Shown in pieces: positions 15,009 through 23,562 of a DNA stretch of 34,565 nucleotides; the stretch's first letter is position 1; the number at the start of each line of letters is the position of its first letter. Below the pieces are notes generated by a model. The model saw only the letters and a program-made list of their open reading frames with translations, was not told the DNA's origin and did not search any database. This stretch comes from JBFYKJ01 sp041306005. GTDB lineage: Archaea; Altiarchaeota; Altiarchaeia; JAFGQM01. The DNA is taken from the NCBI GenBank assembly GCA_041306005.1, contig JBFYKJ010000068.1, forward strand, positions 1 to 34,565, in the 5' to 3' direction. A program made the position numbers and the translations under genes.

Positions 15009-15971
15009 ATGAACGGTGGAAATAAGGCGGATACGGCCATCAGCCTCAGGACCCCCTCCCGCCTGCACATGGCGCTGATAGACATGAACGGGGGCCTGGG
15101 CAGGGTCGACGGCGGCGTGGGGATCGCCCTTGAGGAGCCGTGCTTTGAGATGGAGTTCGGCGAGGCTGAGGGTGTCTTCGGGGTTTCAGGCGAAGAGCTG
15201 AGGGTCGCAAGGGCGGTTTGCGACAAGCTTGGGGTCGCGGGGATCGAGATTGCATTTAACCGGAGGATACCCGAACACGTGGGCTTCGGCTCGAAGACCC
15301 AGGTGTCGCTCGGGATAGCCGCGGGGATAAACAGGGTTTACGGTGTTGGGAAATCGGTCAGGGAGCTCGCGGCGCTCGTGGGAAGGGGCGGGACGTCCGG
15401 GATAGGCGTTGCGGCCTTCGAGTCCGGCGGCTTCATACTGGACGGCGGGCATCCCGCGGTCAAGGGCTTTTTCCCCTCGCGATGCTCAAAAGCCCCGCCG
15501 GCCCCGGTGCTGGCAAGGTATGACTTCCCGTGGCATGTGGTCTGCGCTTGGCCGGCGCATGGCGCAAAGGGGGCGCATGGCGGGGAGGAGGCAATGCTGT
15601 TCAAAAAGGCGTGCCCGATCCCCGCGTCCGAAGCCGGGAAGGTATCGAGGATAATCTTAATGAAACTGCTGCCAGCGCTTGCCGAAGGGGACGTCGAAGC
15701 TTTCGGAGGGGGGGTGAACCGTCTGCAGTCCGCGGGGTTCAAGAAGATGGAGGTCGGCATCAAGAAAAAAGAGGTTGGGAAACTGCTCGCTCACCTGCAG
15801 AAGAATTCGGCCGGTGCCGGCATGTCCTCCTTCGGGCCGGTTTGCTACGGGATATGCGGGACCGCCGCAGAGGCGGCGTCGCTCAGGGACGCGGTTTTAA
15901 GCGAGTTCGGGGAAAATAACATCAAGGCGATAAAAACGAGGGCCATCAACACGGGCGCTTCGTTGTCGTGA
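15009..15971 (+). CDS. mptG: Beta-ribofuranosylaminobenzene 5'-phosphate (RFAP) synthase, MptG
   Basis: Condenses PRPP with a 4-substituted benzoate (4-aminobenzoate, or 4-hydroxybenzoate as reported for methanogens), releasing CO2 and PPi; this commits carbon to H4MPT. The 320-residue protein has the GHMP-kinase-like fold of MptG: RTPSRLHMALIDMNG (14-28), GGVGIALEEP, HVGFGSKTQVSLGIA (90-104, in place of the GHMP ATP loop), and GRGGTSGIGVAAFESGGFILDGGH (125-148), which is diagnostic of this family. The C-terminal MSSFGPVCYGI matches the GHMP C-terminal motif. Both likely substrates have local sources: chorismate lyase at 16994 and PRPP synthase at 22242. Start has a GAGGGGGG tract upstream. 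Confidence 0.9.
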   Translation: MNGGNKADTAISLRTPSRLHMALIDMNGGLGRVDGGVGIALEEPCFEMEFGEAEGVFGVSGEELRVARAVCDKLGVAGIEIAFNRRIPEHVGFGSKTQVSLGIAAGINRVYGVGKSVRELAALVGRGGTSGIGVAAFESGGFILDGGHPAVKGFFPSRCSKAPPAPVLARYDFPWHVVCAWPAHGAKGAHGGEEAMLFKKACPIPASEAGKVSRIILMKLLPALAEGDVEAFGGGVNRLQSAGFKKMEVGIKKKEVGKLLAHLQKNSAGAGMSSFGPVCYGICGTAAEAASLRDAVLSEFGENNIKAIKTRAINTGASLS

Positions 15972-15984
15972 AACCGGAGGCGAA

Positions 15985-16929
15985 ATGATCGAGGCACTGT
16001 CTTTCCTGCCGGGCATCCTTTTGCTGATGCTGGCGAACTACACCGAGAAGGCTAAGGGGCTGAGGATGGTTACTCAGGCCTTCCTGGCCTGTGTGTGCCT
16101 GCTGGTCATGCTGCTCGGGGCGCTGGTGCTTTCCACCGCGGACGACATGCACGGCGCGATGCCCGCCATGGACAACATCTCGGCCTACGGCTGGGGCCTG
16201 CTCCTGGCGGGGATGGCATCCTTTGTGTTCTTCCTTAAGCCGGCCAGGAACGCGGTTTCCAAGGTCATCGACATAGACCCGGAGAACTGGCTGCACGCGA
16301 CTGCGCTGGTGCTTGGCGTGCTGCTGGTGGGGGTCATGCTGTCGACAGCAGCTTCTGTTTCAAACATAGTCGAGCTCGGGAAATCCATTGACACCAGCGT
16401 GCTTGCGATGATGCTGCAGGACGCCATGTTCGCCATCGCGGCGTTCGTCGGGGTCGGCTGGCTGGTGAGGCGGGACTTCAGCGTTGCGAGGAAAAGGCTC
16501 GGCCTTTCAGGGCTCTCCCCGAAGGGCTTTGCAGTCTCGCTCTGTTTCGTGGCGATCGCCTTTGCGGTGCTGGTCGCGATAAGCATGGCTGCGGGGCTGG
16601 CCGGGCAGCCTGCGGCGCCCGGCTCGGAAGACCCTACCATCAAGATACTCGGCGGCGTCACGCTCATTACCGCGCTGGCGTATGCGATAGGCGCCGGCGT
16701 CGGGGAGGAGCTGCTGTTTAGGGGCGCTATGCAGCCCAGGTTCGGCATGTTGCTCACCGCGGGCATCTTCACGTCCATGCACATACAATACAGCGATGCG
16801 GCGAGCGCGTTGTCCATATTGGCCATCGGGCTGCTGCTGGGCTATGAGAGGAAGAAGCTGAATACTACCGCCTGCATAATAACGCACGCGGCGTATAACT
16901 TCACGGCTTTCGCGCTCGCGATAGTTTAG
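15985..16929 (+). CDS. CPBP-family intramembrane glutamic protease (Abi/Rce1-like)
   Basis: A 314-residue protein with about eight hydrophobic segments. The CPBP motifs are intact: GVGEELLFRGAMQPRF (Glu241, Glu242, Arg246), SMHIQY (His266) and IITHAAYNF (His301, Asn305). The family includes CAAX prenyl proteases and regulators that cleave within membranes; the substrate here is unknown. It starts 13 bases after mptG and so is probably co-transcribed with the H4MPT genes, with no obvious link in function. It could process one of the many anchored surface proteins of this organism; that is a guess. Confidence 0.85.
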   Translation: MIEALSFLPGILLLMLANYTEKAKGLRMVTQAFLACVCLLVMLLGALVLSTADDMHGAMPAMDNISAYGWGLLLAGMASFVFFLKPARNAVSKVIDIDPENWLHATALVLGVLLVGVMLSTAASVSNIVELGKSIDTSVLAMMLQDAMFAIAAFVGVGWLVRRDFSVARKRLGLSGLSPKGFAVSLCFVAIAFAVLVAISMAAGLAGQPAAPGSEDPTIKILGGVTLITALAYAIGAGVGEELLFRGAMQPRFGMLLTAGIFTSMHIQYSDAASALSILAIGLLLGYERKKLNTTACIITHAAYNFTAFALAIV

Positions 16930-16993
16930 GGCGAACACCGGCAGTCGCCGGGTTGGTGCGCCCCATTTTCCGGATAGGCGGGTCTGACTTTAT

Positions 16994-17470
16994 ATGGACG
17001 GGTTAAAGGCGCTGGAGCGGATAGGGAAGATGAAGGGGCTGTCGCCTGTTGAGAGGGTCCTCGCGTCGACAGACGGGTCTGTGACGCAGGTGCTTGAGGC
17101 GTATCTGGGCAAGCCGGTCGGCATACGGACTTTAAGCCAGCGGGTCGGGCCGGCAGGAAGCATCGCAGGCGAGCTGTCGGTATCAAAGAGCGACGAGGTC
17201 AACTTCCGCGAGGTCGAGATAATCGATGGCGAGGGCCGCGCTCTCATCCGGGCGATGTCCTGGACTCCCCTTAAGCGGCTAGAACCGGGGTTCAGGGACG
17301 ACTTGATGAAAGCGGACGCCCCCATCGGCAAGCTGCTTCTCAAACACGGGATAGAGTCGAGGCGCGAGATCCTCGACGTGCGGCTCGAGCGCGGGCGCAT
17401 CGTGAGGACGTATAACATAATAAGGGGCGGCGAGGTGCTGATGAGGGTGGAAGAGGCCATACTAATTTGA
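16994..17470 (+). CDS. Chorismate pyruvate-lyase, DUF98/Rv2949c family
   Basis: Probably converts chorismate to 4-hydroxybenzoate plus pyruvate. The 158-residue protein follows the archaeal DUF98 pattern closely: LSPVERVLASTDGSVTQVLEA (16-36), VGIRTLSQRV, then ELSVSKSDEVNFREVEI. The signature LKRLEPGFRDDLMKADAPIGKLL follows, then HGIESRREILDV and RTYNIIRGGEVLMRVEE. In Methanocaldococcus a member of this family was assigned as the source of the 4-hydroxybenzoate used by RFAP synthase. Its position in a block with mptG and mptE supports the same role here. There is no quinone biosynthesis gene nearby to argue for ubiquinone-like use. Confidence 0.82.
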   Translation: MDGLKALERIGKMKGLSPVERVLASTDGSVTQVLEAYLGKPVGIRTLSQRVGPAGSIAGELSVSKSDEVNFREVEIIDGEGRALIRAMSWTPLKRLEPGFRDDLMKADAPIGKLLLKHGIESRREILDVRLERGRIVRTYNIIRGGEVLMRVEEAILI

Positions 17471-17501
17471 GCCTGCACGCCCCACGGTATTTAATGTCAA
17501 T

Positions 17502-18470
17502 ATGGCTTTCTTAGGAATAGACCCCGGGACCAGCAGGTGGGCGTTCGTGTTTCTTGAGGGCGGGAAGATTATCAAGGAAACCGCGATACCGACCGAAGAG
17601 GTGAAGAAGGGCACGGGTGCCGTCGTCAAGCTTGCATCGCAAGCAAAGCTTTGCGTCGCGCCATCGGGCTACGGGACGATGCTAAAGAGGGTCGCGGATC
17701 TGAGTGATGGGGACTTCTCGGAGATCCTCCTTAAGCTGCCGGGTGATAATGCAAAGGCTGTGGGGCTCGAGGCTGTGCTGCGGGCGTTTAAGGAGAAAAA
17801 AATCAACGCGTACGTCCTGCCCGGCGTGAAGCTGCTGCCGACTGTTTCCGCCGCAAAGAAGCGGGAAAGGGTGGATATGGGCACGCCCGACAAGGTCTGC
17901 GCGGCCGCGGCCGGCATCGTCGACCAGGCGAAGCGGCTTGGTTTACACTACAGCGAGACAAGCTTCATCCTCGCCGAGATCGGCACGGGCTTTGACGCGT
18001 TCATCGCGGTCGAAGGCGGCAGGATAATCGACGGCATCGGCGGGACGATGTCGTCGTCCACGTGGCGCGGGGGGGACGGGGAGCTCTTGTACCTTGAGGG
18101 AAAGCTAAGCAAGGATATTTTAAGGAAGGGCGACTTGGGCCCGGGAAAGGTCCGGGAAGGGGCGCAAAAAGATGTAAAGAAGCTGCAGGATGAAAGTGGA
18201 TTTAAGGAAGCGCCGCGCGAGATATTGGTTTCCGGCTCCAAATCCGGCCAGGTCCTTGGTTTCTTAAAAGCAAAACTGAAAGAATTGGGCGTCAAAGACG
18301 TGAGGCTCCTTAAGACCTGCGAGTCGAGCAACGCGGCGTACGGCGCGGCGGTAATCGCCGACGGGCTTTCCGGCGGCAGGTTTAAGGGGGTCGTTGACTT
18401 GCTCAAGATAAAAGAGGCAAAAGGCGGGAACTTGGATTACACCCGGCTGGCTGGCTCACTATCAAAATGA
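17502..18470 (+). CDS. DUF1464-family ASKHA-fold kinase-like protein
   Basis: A 322-residue protein of the archaeal DUF1464 (COG2441) family, sometimes labelled predicted butyrate kinase. The N-terminus FLGIDPGTSRWAFVFLEGG is the ASKHA phosphate-1 loop (ribokinase-unrelated, actin/acetate-kinase type). ILAEIGTGFDAFIAVEGGRIIDGIGGT is the second nucleotide-binding hairpin, and ILVSGSKSGQVLGFL plus ESSNAAYGAAVIADGLSGG complete the C-terminal lobe. The natural substrate is not known. It overlaps the dihydromethanopterin reductase-like gene by four bases and follows chorismate lyase, so a phosphorylation step in H4MPT synthesis is a reasonable hypothesis. Confidence 0.78.
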   Translation: MAFLGIDPGTSRWAFVFLEGGKIIKETAIPTEEVKKGTGAVVKLASQAKLCVAPSGYGTMLKRVADLSDGDFSEILLKLPGDNAKAVGLEAVLRAFKEKKINAYVLPGVKLLPTVSAAKKRERVDMGTPDKVCAAAAGIVDQAKRLGLHYSETSFILAEIGTGFDAFIAVEGGRIIDGIGGTMSSSTWRGGDGELLYLEGKLSKDILRKGDLGPGKVREGAQKDVKKLQDESGFKEAPREILVSGSKSGQVLGFLKAKLKELGVKDVRLLKTCESSNAAYGAAVIADGLSGGRFKGVVDLLKIKEAKGGNLDYTRLAGSLSK

Positions 18471-19006
18471 GAATACTCTGGTGCATAACGGGGGCGGGGG
18501 AGTTCATGAAGGAGTCGGTCGGCGCGCTAAGCAAGCTGAAGGCGGACGTTACCGTGTTCGTCTCAAAGGCCGGCGAGGAGGTCTTGAAAGGCTACGACCT
18601 AGAGAGGGCGCTTGTGGGGCACGAGGTCATAAAGGACAGGGAGGCGTCATCTCCAAAGGCGGGCAAGGTCTCGCTCGGCTCATACGATGCGGTGGTGGTG
18701 TCGCCGGCCACTGCTAACACTGTTGCGAAGATAGCTTGCGGGATAGCCGACGGGCTAGTGACTACCGCAGTCGCCCTCGCGCTCAAGCGCGGCACCCCGG
18801 TGTTCGTCGTCCCCACCGACTGGGTCGCCGGGACGAAGGAAATACCTGACTTTCTGACTCAGGGGGGCGCCAAGGTCCACATGAAGCCGAGAAAGTCGGA
18901 CTTGAGGAACATCAAGACCCTTGAGGATGAGGGCATCGCCCTTTGCCAAAACCCGGCCGAGCTGTCAAAGGCGCTCAAGAGGCTGGGCCGGTCCGGCGCC
19001 GCTTAA
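18467..19006 (+). CDS. Dihydromethanopterin reductase-like archaeal flavoprotein (DmrX/AfpA group)
   Basis: A 179-residue HFCD-fold (UbiX/Dfp-like) flavoprotein. The archaeal dihydromethanopterin reductase group is indicated by LWCITGAGEFMKES (4-17) and by SPATANTVAKIACGIADGLVTTAVALA (79-105), where the FMN site and NTVAKIA stretch match that group more than UbiX (SMKTLA) or Dfp (AMNT). VVPTDWV replaces the usual P-R-E loop. Members reduce dihydromethanopterin to H4MPT using an electron donor, the last step of the pathway. It starts within the DUF1464 stop codon (ATGA). Its place at the end of the operon with mptG fits this role. Confidence 0.78.
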   Translation: MRILWCITGAGEFMKESVGALSKLKADVTVFVSKAGEEVLKGYDLERALVGHEVIKDREASSPKAGKVSLGSYDAVVVSPATANTVAKIACGIADGLVTTAVALALKRGTPVFVVPTDWVAGTKEIPDFLTQGGAKVHMKPRKSDLRNIKTLEDEGIALCQNPAELSKALKRLGRSGAA

Positions 19007-19025
19007 ATCCTTAAGGGCGCTAAGT

Positions 19026-19051
19026 ATCCGGTTTCTAGATCCGGTTTCTAG
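19026..19051. repeat. Perfect 13-base tandem duplication upstream of the HAD gene
   Basis: ATCCGGTTTCTAG occurs at 19026-19038 and is repeated exactly at 19039-19051, ending 12 bases before the ATG at 19064. It lies where a promoter-proximal operator or leader would be. Confidence 0.75.
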
Positions 19052-19063
19052 GCTTAGGTTAAA

Positions 19064-19717
19064 ATGATAGAGGCAGTCATCTTCGACATGGACGGTACGC
19101 TCATAGACAGCATACCCGCCTACCTGACGGCTTATGAGAGGGTGCTCGGCAGGCGCATGGGCATCCATCCGGATGAAAGCGTCATCAAGCGCCAGTTCGG
19201 CAAGACGTCCCGCGACATACTGCTGGGCGTCTTTGAGGAGCTCAACATCGACCCGGAAGAGACCGACATCGACGCGATACTCGCCGAGATAAGGGGGGAG
19301 TTTGTAGAGGTAGTCAAAGACATAATCATCCTTCCCGGCGCAGTCGAGGTGCTCAAGCGGCTGAAGGGGAAATACAAGCTGGGCCTCGCGACCTCGTCAA
19401 AGATACACTATGCGGGAAAGATACTCAAGAACTTCGGGCTGTTTGACTACTTTGACGCGATAGTCACGGCCGATGACGTGGTGAGGGCGAAGCCCGACCC
19501 TGAGATATTCGCGATTGCTGCACGGAAGCTCTCCTCGCCGCCCGAGAGGTGCGTCGCGGTCGAGGACGCTGTGCACGGCATAAGGAGCGCGAGGGGGGCC
19601 GGGATGAGGGTCATCGCGGTCACGACCGGTTCGTCCACGCGCGAGGAGATAGAAGCCGAGCGCCCGGACGCGATAATAGGTTCCCTGGACGAGCTCGATG
19701 CCCGTATTTTGATGTAA
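19064..19717 (+). CDS. HAD-superfamily phosphatase (phosphoglycolate phosphatase/beta-phosphoglucomutase-like)
   Basis: A 217-residue cytosolic phosphatase of HAD subfamily IA. Motif I is FDMDGTLIDS with nucleophile Asp8 and Asp10. A four-helix cap follows (about 15-85). Motif II is the Ser in LATSSK, motif III is the Lys in KPDPEIF, and motif IV is VAVEDAVHGIRSA. The combination resembles phosphoglycolate phosphatases and 2-deoxyglucose-6-phosphate phosphatases; the substrate cannot be told from sequence. The gene is set 57 bases downstream of the flavoprotein, with a tandem repeat in the gap, so it may have its own promoter. Confidence 0.87.
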   Translation: MIEAVIFDMDGTLIDSIPAYLTAYERVLGRRMGIHPDESVIKRQFGKTSRDILLGVFEELNIDPEETDIDAILAEIRGEFVEVVKDIIILPGAVEVLKRLKGKYKLGLATSSKIHYAGKILKNFGLFDYFDAIVTADDVVRAKPDPEIFAIAARKLSSPPERCVAVEDAVHGIRSARGAGMRVIAVTTGSSTREEIEAERPDAIIGSLDELDARILM

Positions 19718-19730
19718 AGAGCCGGATGTC

Positions 19731-19742
19731 GGTATTTTAAAG
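19731..19742 (+). promoter_or_regulatory. TATA box for valS
   Basis: TATTTTAAA (within 19731-19742) lies about 60 bases before the valS ATG, giving a leader of about 35 bases. The leader carries a short AACG-TT-CGTT inverted repeat near 19760. Confidence 0.4.
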
Positions 19743-19798
19743 TGAATCTGGAAAACTAACGTTCGTTATCAGGACAATAAACTGCAGCAAGCATCCAA

Positions 19799-22210
19799 AT
19801 GCTCCCAAAGCGATTCGACGCGGAGACCGAGAAGAAGTGGCAGAAGAAGTGGGCCGGCGAGGGCACTTATAAGTTTGACCTTAAGGGCCAGAATGCCGGA
19901 AAGCCCGTTTATTCTATAGACACCCCTCCCCCGTTCACCTCCGGGACCCTTCACCTGGGCCACATCTACAACCACACGTGGATAGACATAGTCGCGCGCT
20001 ACAGGAGGATGAGCGGCTTTAACGTCCTCCTCCCCCAGGGCTTTGACTGCCACGGCCTGCCGACGGAATTGGCTGTTGAAAAGAAGCAGGGCGTGGACAA
20101 GCGGGACAGGGAAAAGTTCCTGAAGGCGTGCATCGACTGGACGCACAACGCGGTCGGGCGCATGAAGGGGCAATTCGATTCCATCGGTTATTCCACAGAC
20201 TGGTCGCACTCTTACAGGACGATGGACGACGCCTACAAGAAAAGGGTGCAGGGCACGCTCCTCACGTTCTATGAGAAGGGGCTCCTCTACCGCGCGAAGC
20301 ACCCCATCCTTTGGTGCTGGAAGTGCGGGACCGCGCTCGCGAAGGCGGAGGTGGGCTACGTTGAGAAAGCGGGGAAGCTGTTTTATATAGACCTGGAGGT
20401 CTCAGGCGGGCACAAGCTGACTATCGCCACGACCCGCCCCGAGATGATGCCGGCGTGCGTCGCGGTATTCGTCCACCCCGAGGACGCCCGGTACAAGAGC
20501 TTTGTCGGGAAGAAGGCGAAGATGCCGCTCTTTGGGCAGGAAGTGCCTATCATTGCCGACGCCGATGTCGATAAAGAGTTCGGCACAGGAGTCGTCTATC
20601 TGTGCACCTTCGGCGACGAGCAGGACATCCGCTGGCAGAAGAAGTATAATCTCCCGATAATCGAGGCGATAATGCCGAACGGGCGGATGAGCGAGAAGGC
20701 CGGGAAGTTCTCCGGGATGCGAACAGAGGAAGCCCGAAAGGCCGTAGTCGAAGAGTTAGAGAAAAACGGTCGCGTAAGAAAGATCGAGGATTACACCCAC
20801 AACGTCCAGTGCCACACTGAGAGGTCGTCATGTGAAAATCCAATCGAGCTCCTCCCAATGGAGCAGTGGTTCATCAAGGTCAAAGACACGCTGCCAGAAG
20901 TCCTAAAGGCAGGGAGGGGGATGCGCTGGTTCCCGCAGTACACGTTGCGCCGGCTCGAGGACTGGTGCGAGTCCATGGACTGGGACTGGATAATATCCAG
21001 GCAGCGCGTGTTCGGCACGCCGATACCGTTCTGGGCCTGCAAGAAGTGCGGGGCAGTGATACCCGCGAAGAAAGAGGAGTTGCCTATAGACCCCCGGGGC
21101 ACAACCAAAAAATGCAAGTGCGGGGAAGACGCAATTGGGGAAATCGACGTCTGCGACTGCTGGGTGGACTCCTCGGTGAGCCCGCTGACTGTGACCAAAT
21201 GGGGCGAAGACCCGGAGTTCTTCAAGAAAACGTACCCGGCGAGCATGCGCCCGCAGGGCTATGAGATAATCAGGACCTGGACGTTCTACACCATATTCAG
21301 GAATTTGATTCTGACCGGACAGCCCTGCTTCAAGGACCTGATGATAAACGGCATGGTGGCCGGGCCGGACGGGAGGAAGATGAGCAAGTCGTACGGCAAC
21401 GTGGTCGGGCCCGAAGTGGTTTTACAGAAGTATCCTGCGGACGCGATGCGCCAGTGGGCCGCGGCCGGGACGCAGGGCGAAGACTACCCGTTCTCCTGGG
21501 ACGAGTGAGAGCACTCGGGCAAGTTCCTGACAAAGCTGTGGAACGTAGCTCGTTTCATAGAGGAGCAGACTAAGGACTTCGACGCGGGCGAATGCGGCGA
21601 GAAACCGAATCTGGCCGAGGTCGACAAATGGATGATATCCAAGCTGCAGTCCGTGATTGAGGTTGCAGGCAAAGGCTTTGAGAACTACGTCTTCAACCTG
21701 CCGCTGCAGGAGGTGCGAAGCTTTGTCTGGCACGAGCTTGCGGACTACTACCTCGAGATGGTCAAGTACCGGCTGTATAAACCTGAGATATACGGCGAGG
21801 AATCCAAGAAAGCGGCGCAGTGGACACTGATGTACATATTGGAGAACGTCCTTAAGCTGATGGCCCCGATAACGCCGCACGTTACGGAGGAGATATACTC
21901 GGAGCTGTTTAAGGAGAAGTCCGCGCACGAGAAATCCATACACCTCTCGGCGTTCCCAAAGCCCGATAAGAAGCTCGTCGACGCCGAGGCCGAGAAAGAC
22001 TGCGCCGTGCTGGTCAAGATAATAGACGCCGTCAGGAAGCACAAGTCGGAGAGCAGCATGTCCCTCGGGGCTGAGCTGGAGAAGGCAGTGATTGAAGCGC
22101 CCGACGCCGAACTGGACGCGGTGAAGAAGCTCGAGCAGGACATCAAGGGGACCTGCAGGATAGGGAAGCTCGAAGTGAAGAAGGGGAAGGAGCTGAAGGT
22201 AGCCTTCTGA
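19799..22210 (+). CDS. valS: Valyl-tRNA synthetase interrupted by an in-frame TGA at codon 570
   Basis: Charges tRNA-Val. The 803-codon frame is archaeal ValRS in all parts: TPPPFTSGTLHLGH with HLGH at 52-55, Zn ligands in CWKCG and later CKKCG/CKCG, the editing domain (TIATTRPEMMPACVAVFVHPED), WIISRQRVFGTPIPFW, and GRKMSKSYGN near 527. A TGA at 21506-21508 ends translation after PFSWDE. The same frame resumes at once with EHSGKFLTKLWNVARF, conserved ValRS sequence, and runs through the anticodon-binding domain to 22210. The only later ATG (21632) would leave a fragment lacking these helices. As ValRS is essential, the choices are an assembly or sequencing error, a polymorphism, or suppression. 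Other genes here use TGA as a true stop. Confidence 0.88.
21502..21517 (+). other. Perfect hairpin containing the in-frame TGA of valS
   Basis: CGAGTG-AGAG-CACTCG is a 6-base perfect inverted repeat with a 4-base loop, and the TGA (21506-21508) lies across the stem-loop boundary. Hairpins like this can cause base-calling errors or affect termination. Confidence 0.6.
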
Positions 22211-22241
22211 AAAGCTGCAAGGCACAACAGGACGGACGCGG

Positions 22242-23093
22242 TTATGTCCTCATCGCCTGTATTATCACCGGCGCCAAACTCACCTTGCCCAATTTGTTGG
22301 GTATCGAATCGGTCGAGATTACCTCAAGCCCCTTAAAGATATCGATGCCCTTGGTGAAAACCCCGTGCACGCAGCCCAAATAGACGCCCTTGGCCCCCTG
22401 CTTCTTTAGGAACTCGGCGGCTTTGACCATCGTCCCGCCGGTGGATATTATGTCATCGAGGATTACGACGTTCTTTCCCTTGACGTTAAGCTTCTTCGGC
22501 TGCATCTCAACGGTCTCGCCATTGATGCGATTTTTAATCAAATAGTCGTAGGGGCAGCCGACCGCCTTGGCCGCTGCCTCCGCATAGTGCATCGAGCCCT
22601 CGTCTGGGGAGACTATCACTAAATCCTTAACGCCCCTGAAGTGCGCGCCGAGAAGCGGGAACGCGTCCAGGTTCGTCACTTCTACCCCCCCGAACTTGCC
22701 TCTCCCCGCTTCGTCCATGAAATGGGCGTTGGCCGTGATTATTTCATCGGCGAAACTCTTTAATATCTTCAGCACCACCTTCGCGCTGACCGCTTCGCCC
22801 TCGAGAAACGCCTCGTCCTGCCGCTGGTATATCATGTGCGGCACGACGCATGTTATGCGCCTCGCGCGGTTGTCCTTAAGGGCTGAAAGGATGAGTATTA
22901 GTTCCACCAAATCGTCGTTTGTCTGGGTCGTATGGATAAGGGCCGTATCCTCGCCGCTTACCGAGTTCATGAGCCGGATGTAGATCTCCCCGTCGGGGAA
23001 TACCTTCCGCTCTATTTCCCCGGTCTCGGCGCCAAGCCCCTTTGCCACGGCCTTTGCAAGGCCCCCCGATTTCTGGCTGTGGAAGATTATCAT
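22242..23093 (-). CDS. prs: Ribose-phosphate pyrophosphokinase (PRPP synthase)
   Basis: Makes PRPP from ribose-5-phosphate and ATP for nucleotides, His/Trp and, here, RFAP synthase. The 283-residue protein shows RKVFPDGEIYIRL (29-41), the ATP-binding TQTNDDLVELILIL, HMIYQRQDEAFLEGEAVSAK (86-105), metal-binding NAHF (His124), VSPDEGS (161-167), catalytic-loop KNRINGETVEM (187-197) and the PRPP loop VVILDDIISTGGT (209-221). The start MIIFHSQ at 23093 matches the family; a start at 23123 would add ten residues. The flexible-loop motif is the archaeal class version. It is convergent with valS. Confidence 0.92.
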   Translation of the reverse strand: MIIFHSQKSGGLAKAVAKGLGAETGEIERKVFPDGEIYIRLMNSVSGEDTALIHTTQTNDDLVELILILSALKDNRARRITCVVPHMIYQRQDEAFLEGEAVSAKVVLKILKSFADEIITANAHFMDEAGRGKFGGVEVTNLDAFPLLGAHFRGVKDLVIVSPDEGSMHYAEAAAKAVGCPYDYLIKNRINGETVEMQPKKLNVKGKNVVILDDIISTGGTMVKAAEFLKKQGAKGVYLGCVHGVFTKGIDIFKGLEVISTDSIPNKLGKVSLAPVIIQAMRT

Positions 23094-23138
23094 CTTTGGT
23101 TGCCTGTATGCCTTGCCGGGCATCGCAGCCCGCTGGAA

Positions 23139-23501
23139 TTAATCTTTTGAGAAAGAAAAAGCGTCGCCATCCTTGGTCCCGGTCCGCTTTATCGTCCCGG
23201 GGGGGCATTCAACCACATACTTTGCCGCCCGCTTTGGCTTGAATATCCTCAGCGCCCAGGGTTTCGCGTTCTCAAAGGTCCCGGCCACGGTCAATGCCCG
23301 GTCAAGCCATATCACGTCTATCGCCTGCCTCATGAACCACATATGTATGCCGGTTTCGGCGACCGACTCGCCCGGGGCGACAAGGACGAGGGTCTGCGGC
23401 CTCTTTGCCATCATCAGGCCGCGCATCCTTGAGAAGAAGGATGCCGCCTCCCGCGCATTTTCGTCTACGACGGTCCGCCTGGTCTTGTTAGTGACTTTCA
23501 T
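23139..23501 (-). CDS. DUF192-family protein
   Basis: A 120-residue protein of the DUF192 (COG1430) family, a small beta-barrel of unknown function common in archaea and often exported. The core motif is intact: ARSFF-type start (REAASFFSRMRGLMM), GIHMWFMRQAIDVIWLD (56-72) and AKPWALRIFKPKRAAKYVVECPPG (79-102). No signal peptide is visible here, so this member is probably cytosolic. It ends 45 bases from prs on the same strand and may be co-transcribed with it. The promoter region is shared divergently with deoxyhypusine synthase. Confidence 0.85.
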   Translation of the reverse strand: MKVTNKTRRTVVDENAREAASFFSRMRGLMMAKRPQTLVLVAPGESVAETGIHMWFMRQAIDVIWLDRALTVAGTFENAKPWALRIFKPKRAAKYVVECPPGTIKRTGTKDGDAFSFSKD

Positions 23502-23562
23502 GCTGGCACGGCGTTTTGGTGCTGGATTGTGGTTTTAATGTTAGGCTTAGAAAAATAAGGCG

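Noticed and set aside
21506..21508. Selenocysteine or genome-wide recoding of TGA
   Set aside because: The position is not a Cys/Sec site in ValRS, no selenoprotein machinery is seen, and other genes here end in TGA at overlaps such as hicB/hicA.
21632..22210. Separate gene for a ValRS anticodon-binding subunit (split valS)
   Set aside because: Conserved ValRS sequence continues in the same frame between the TGA and this ATG, so a split would discard core helices; no SD or promoter precedes it.
21422..22225. 267-codon minus-strand frame opposite the 3' part of valS
   Set aside because: Shadow of the conserved ValRS frame, with no recognisable motif.
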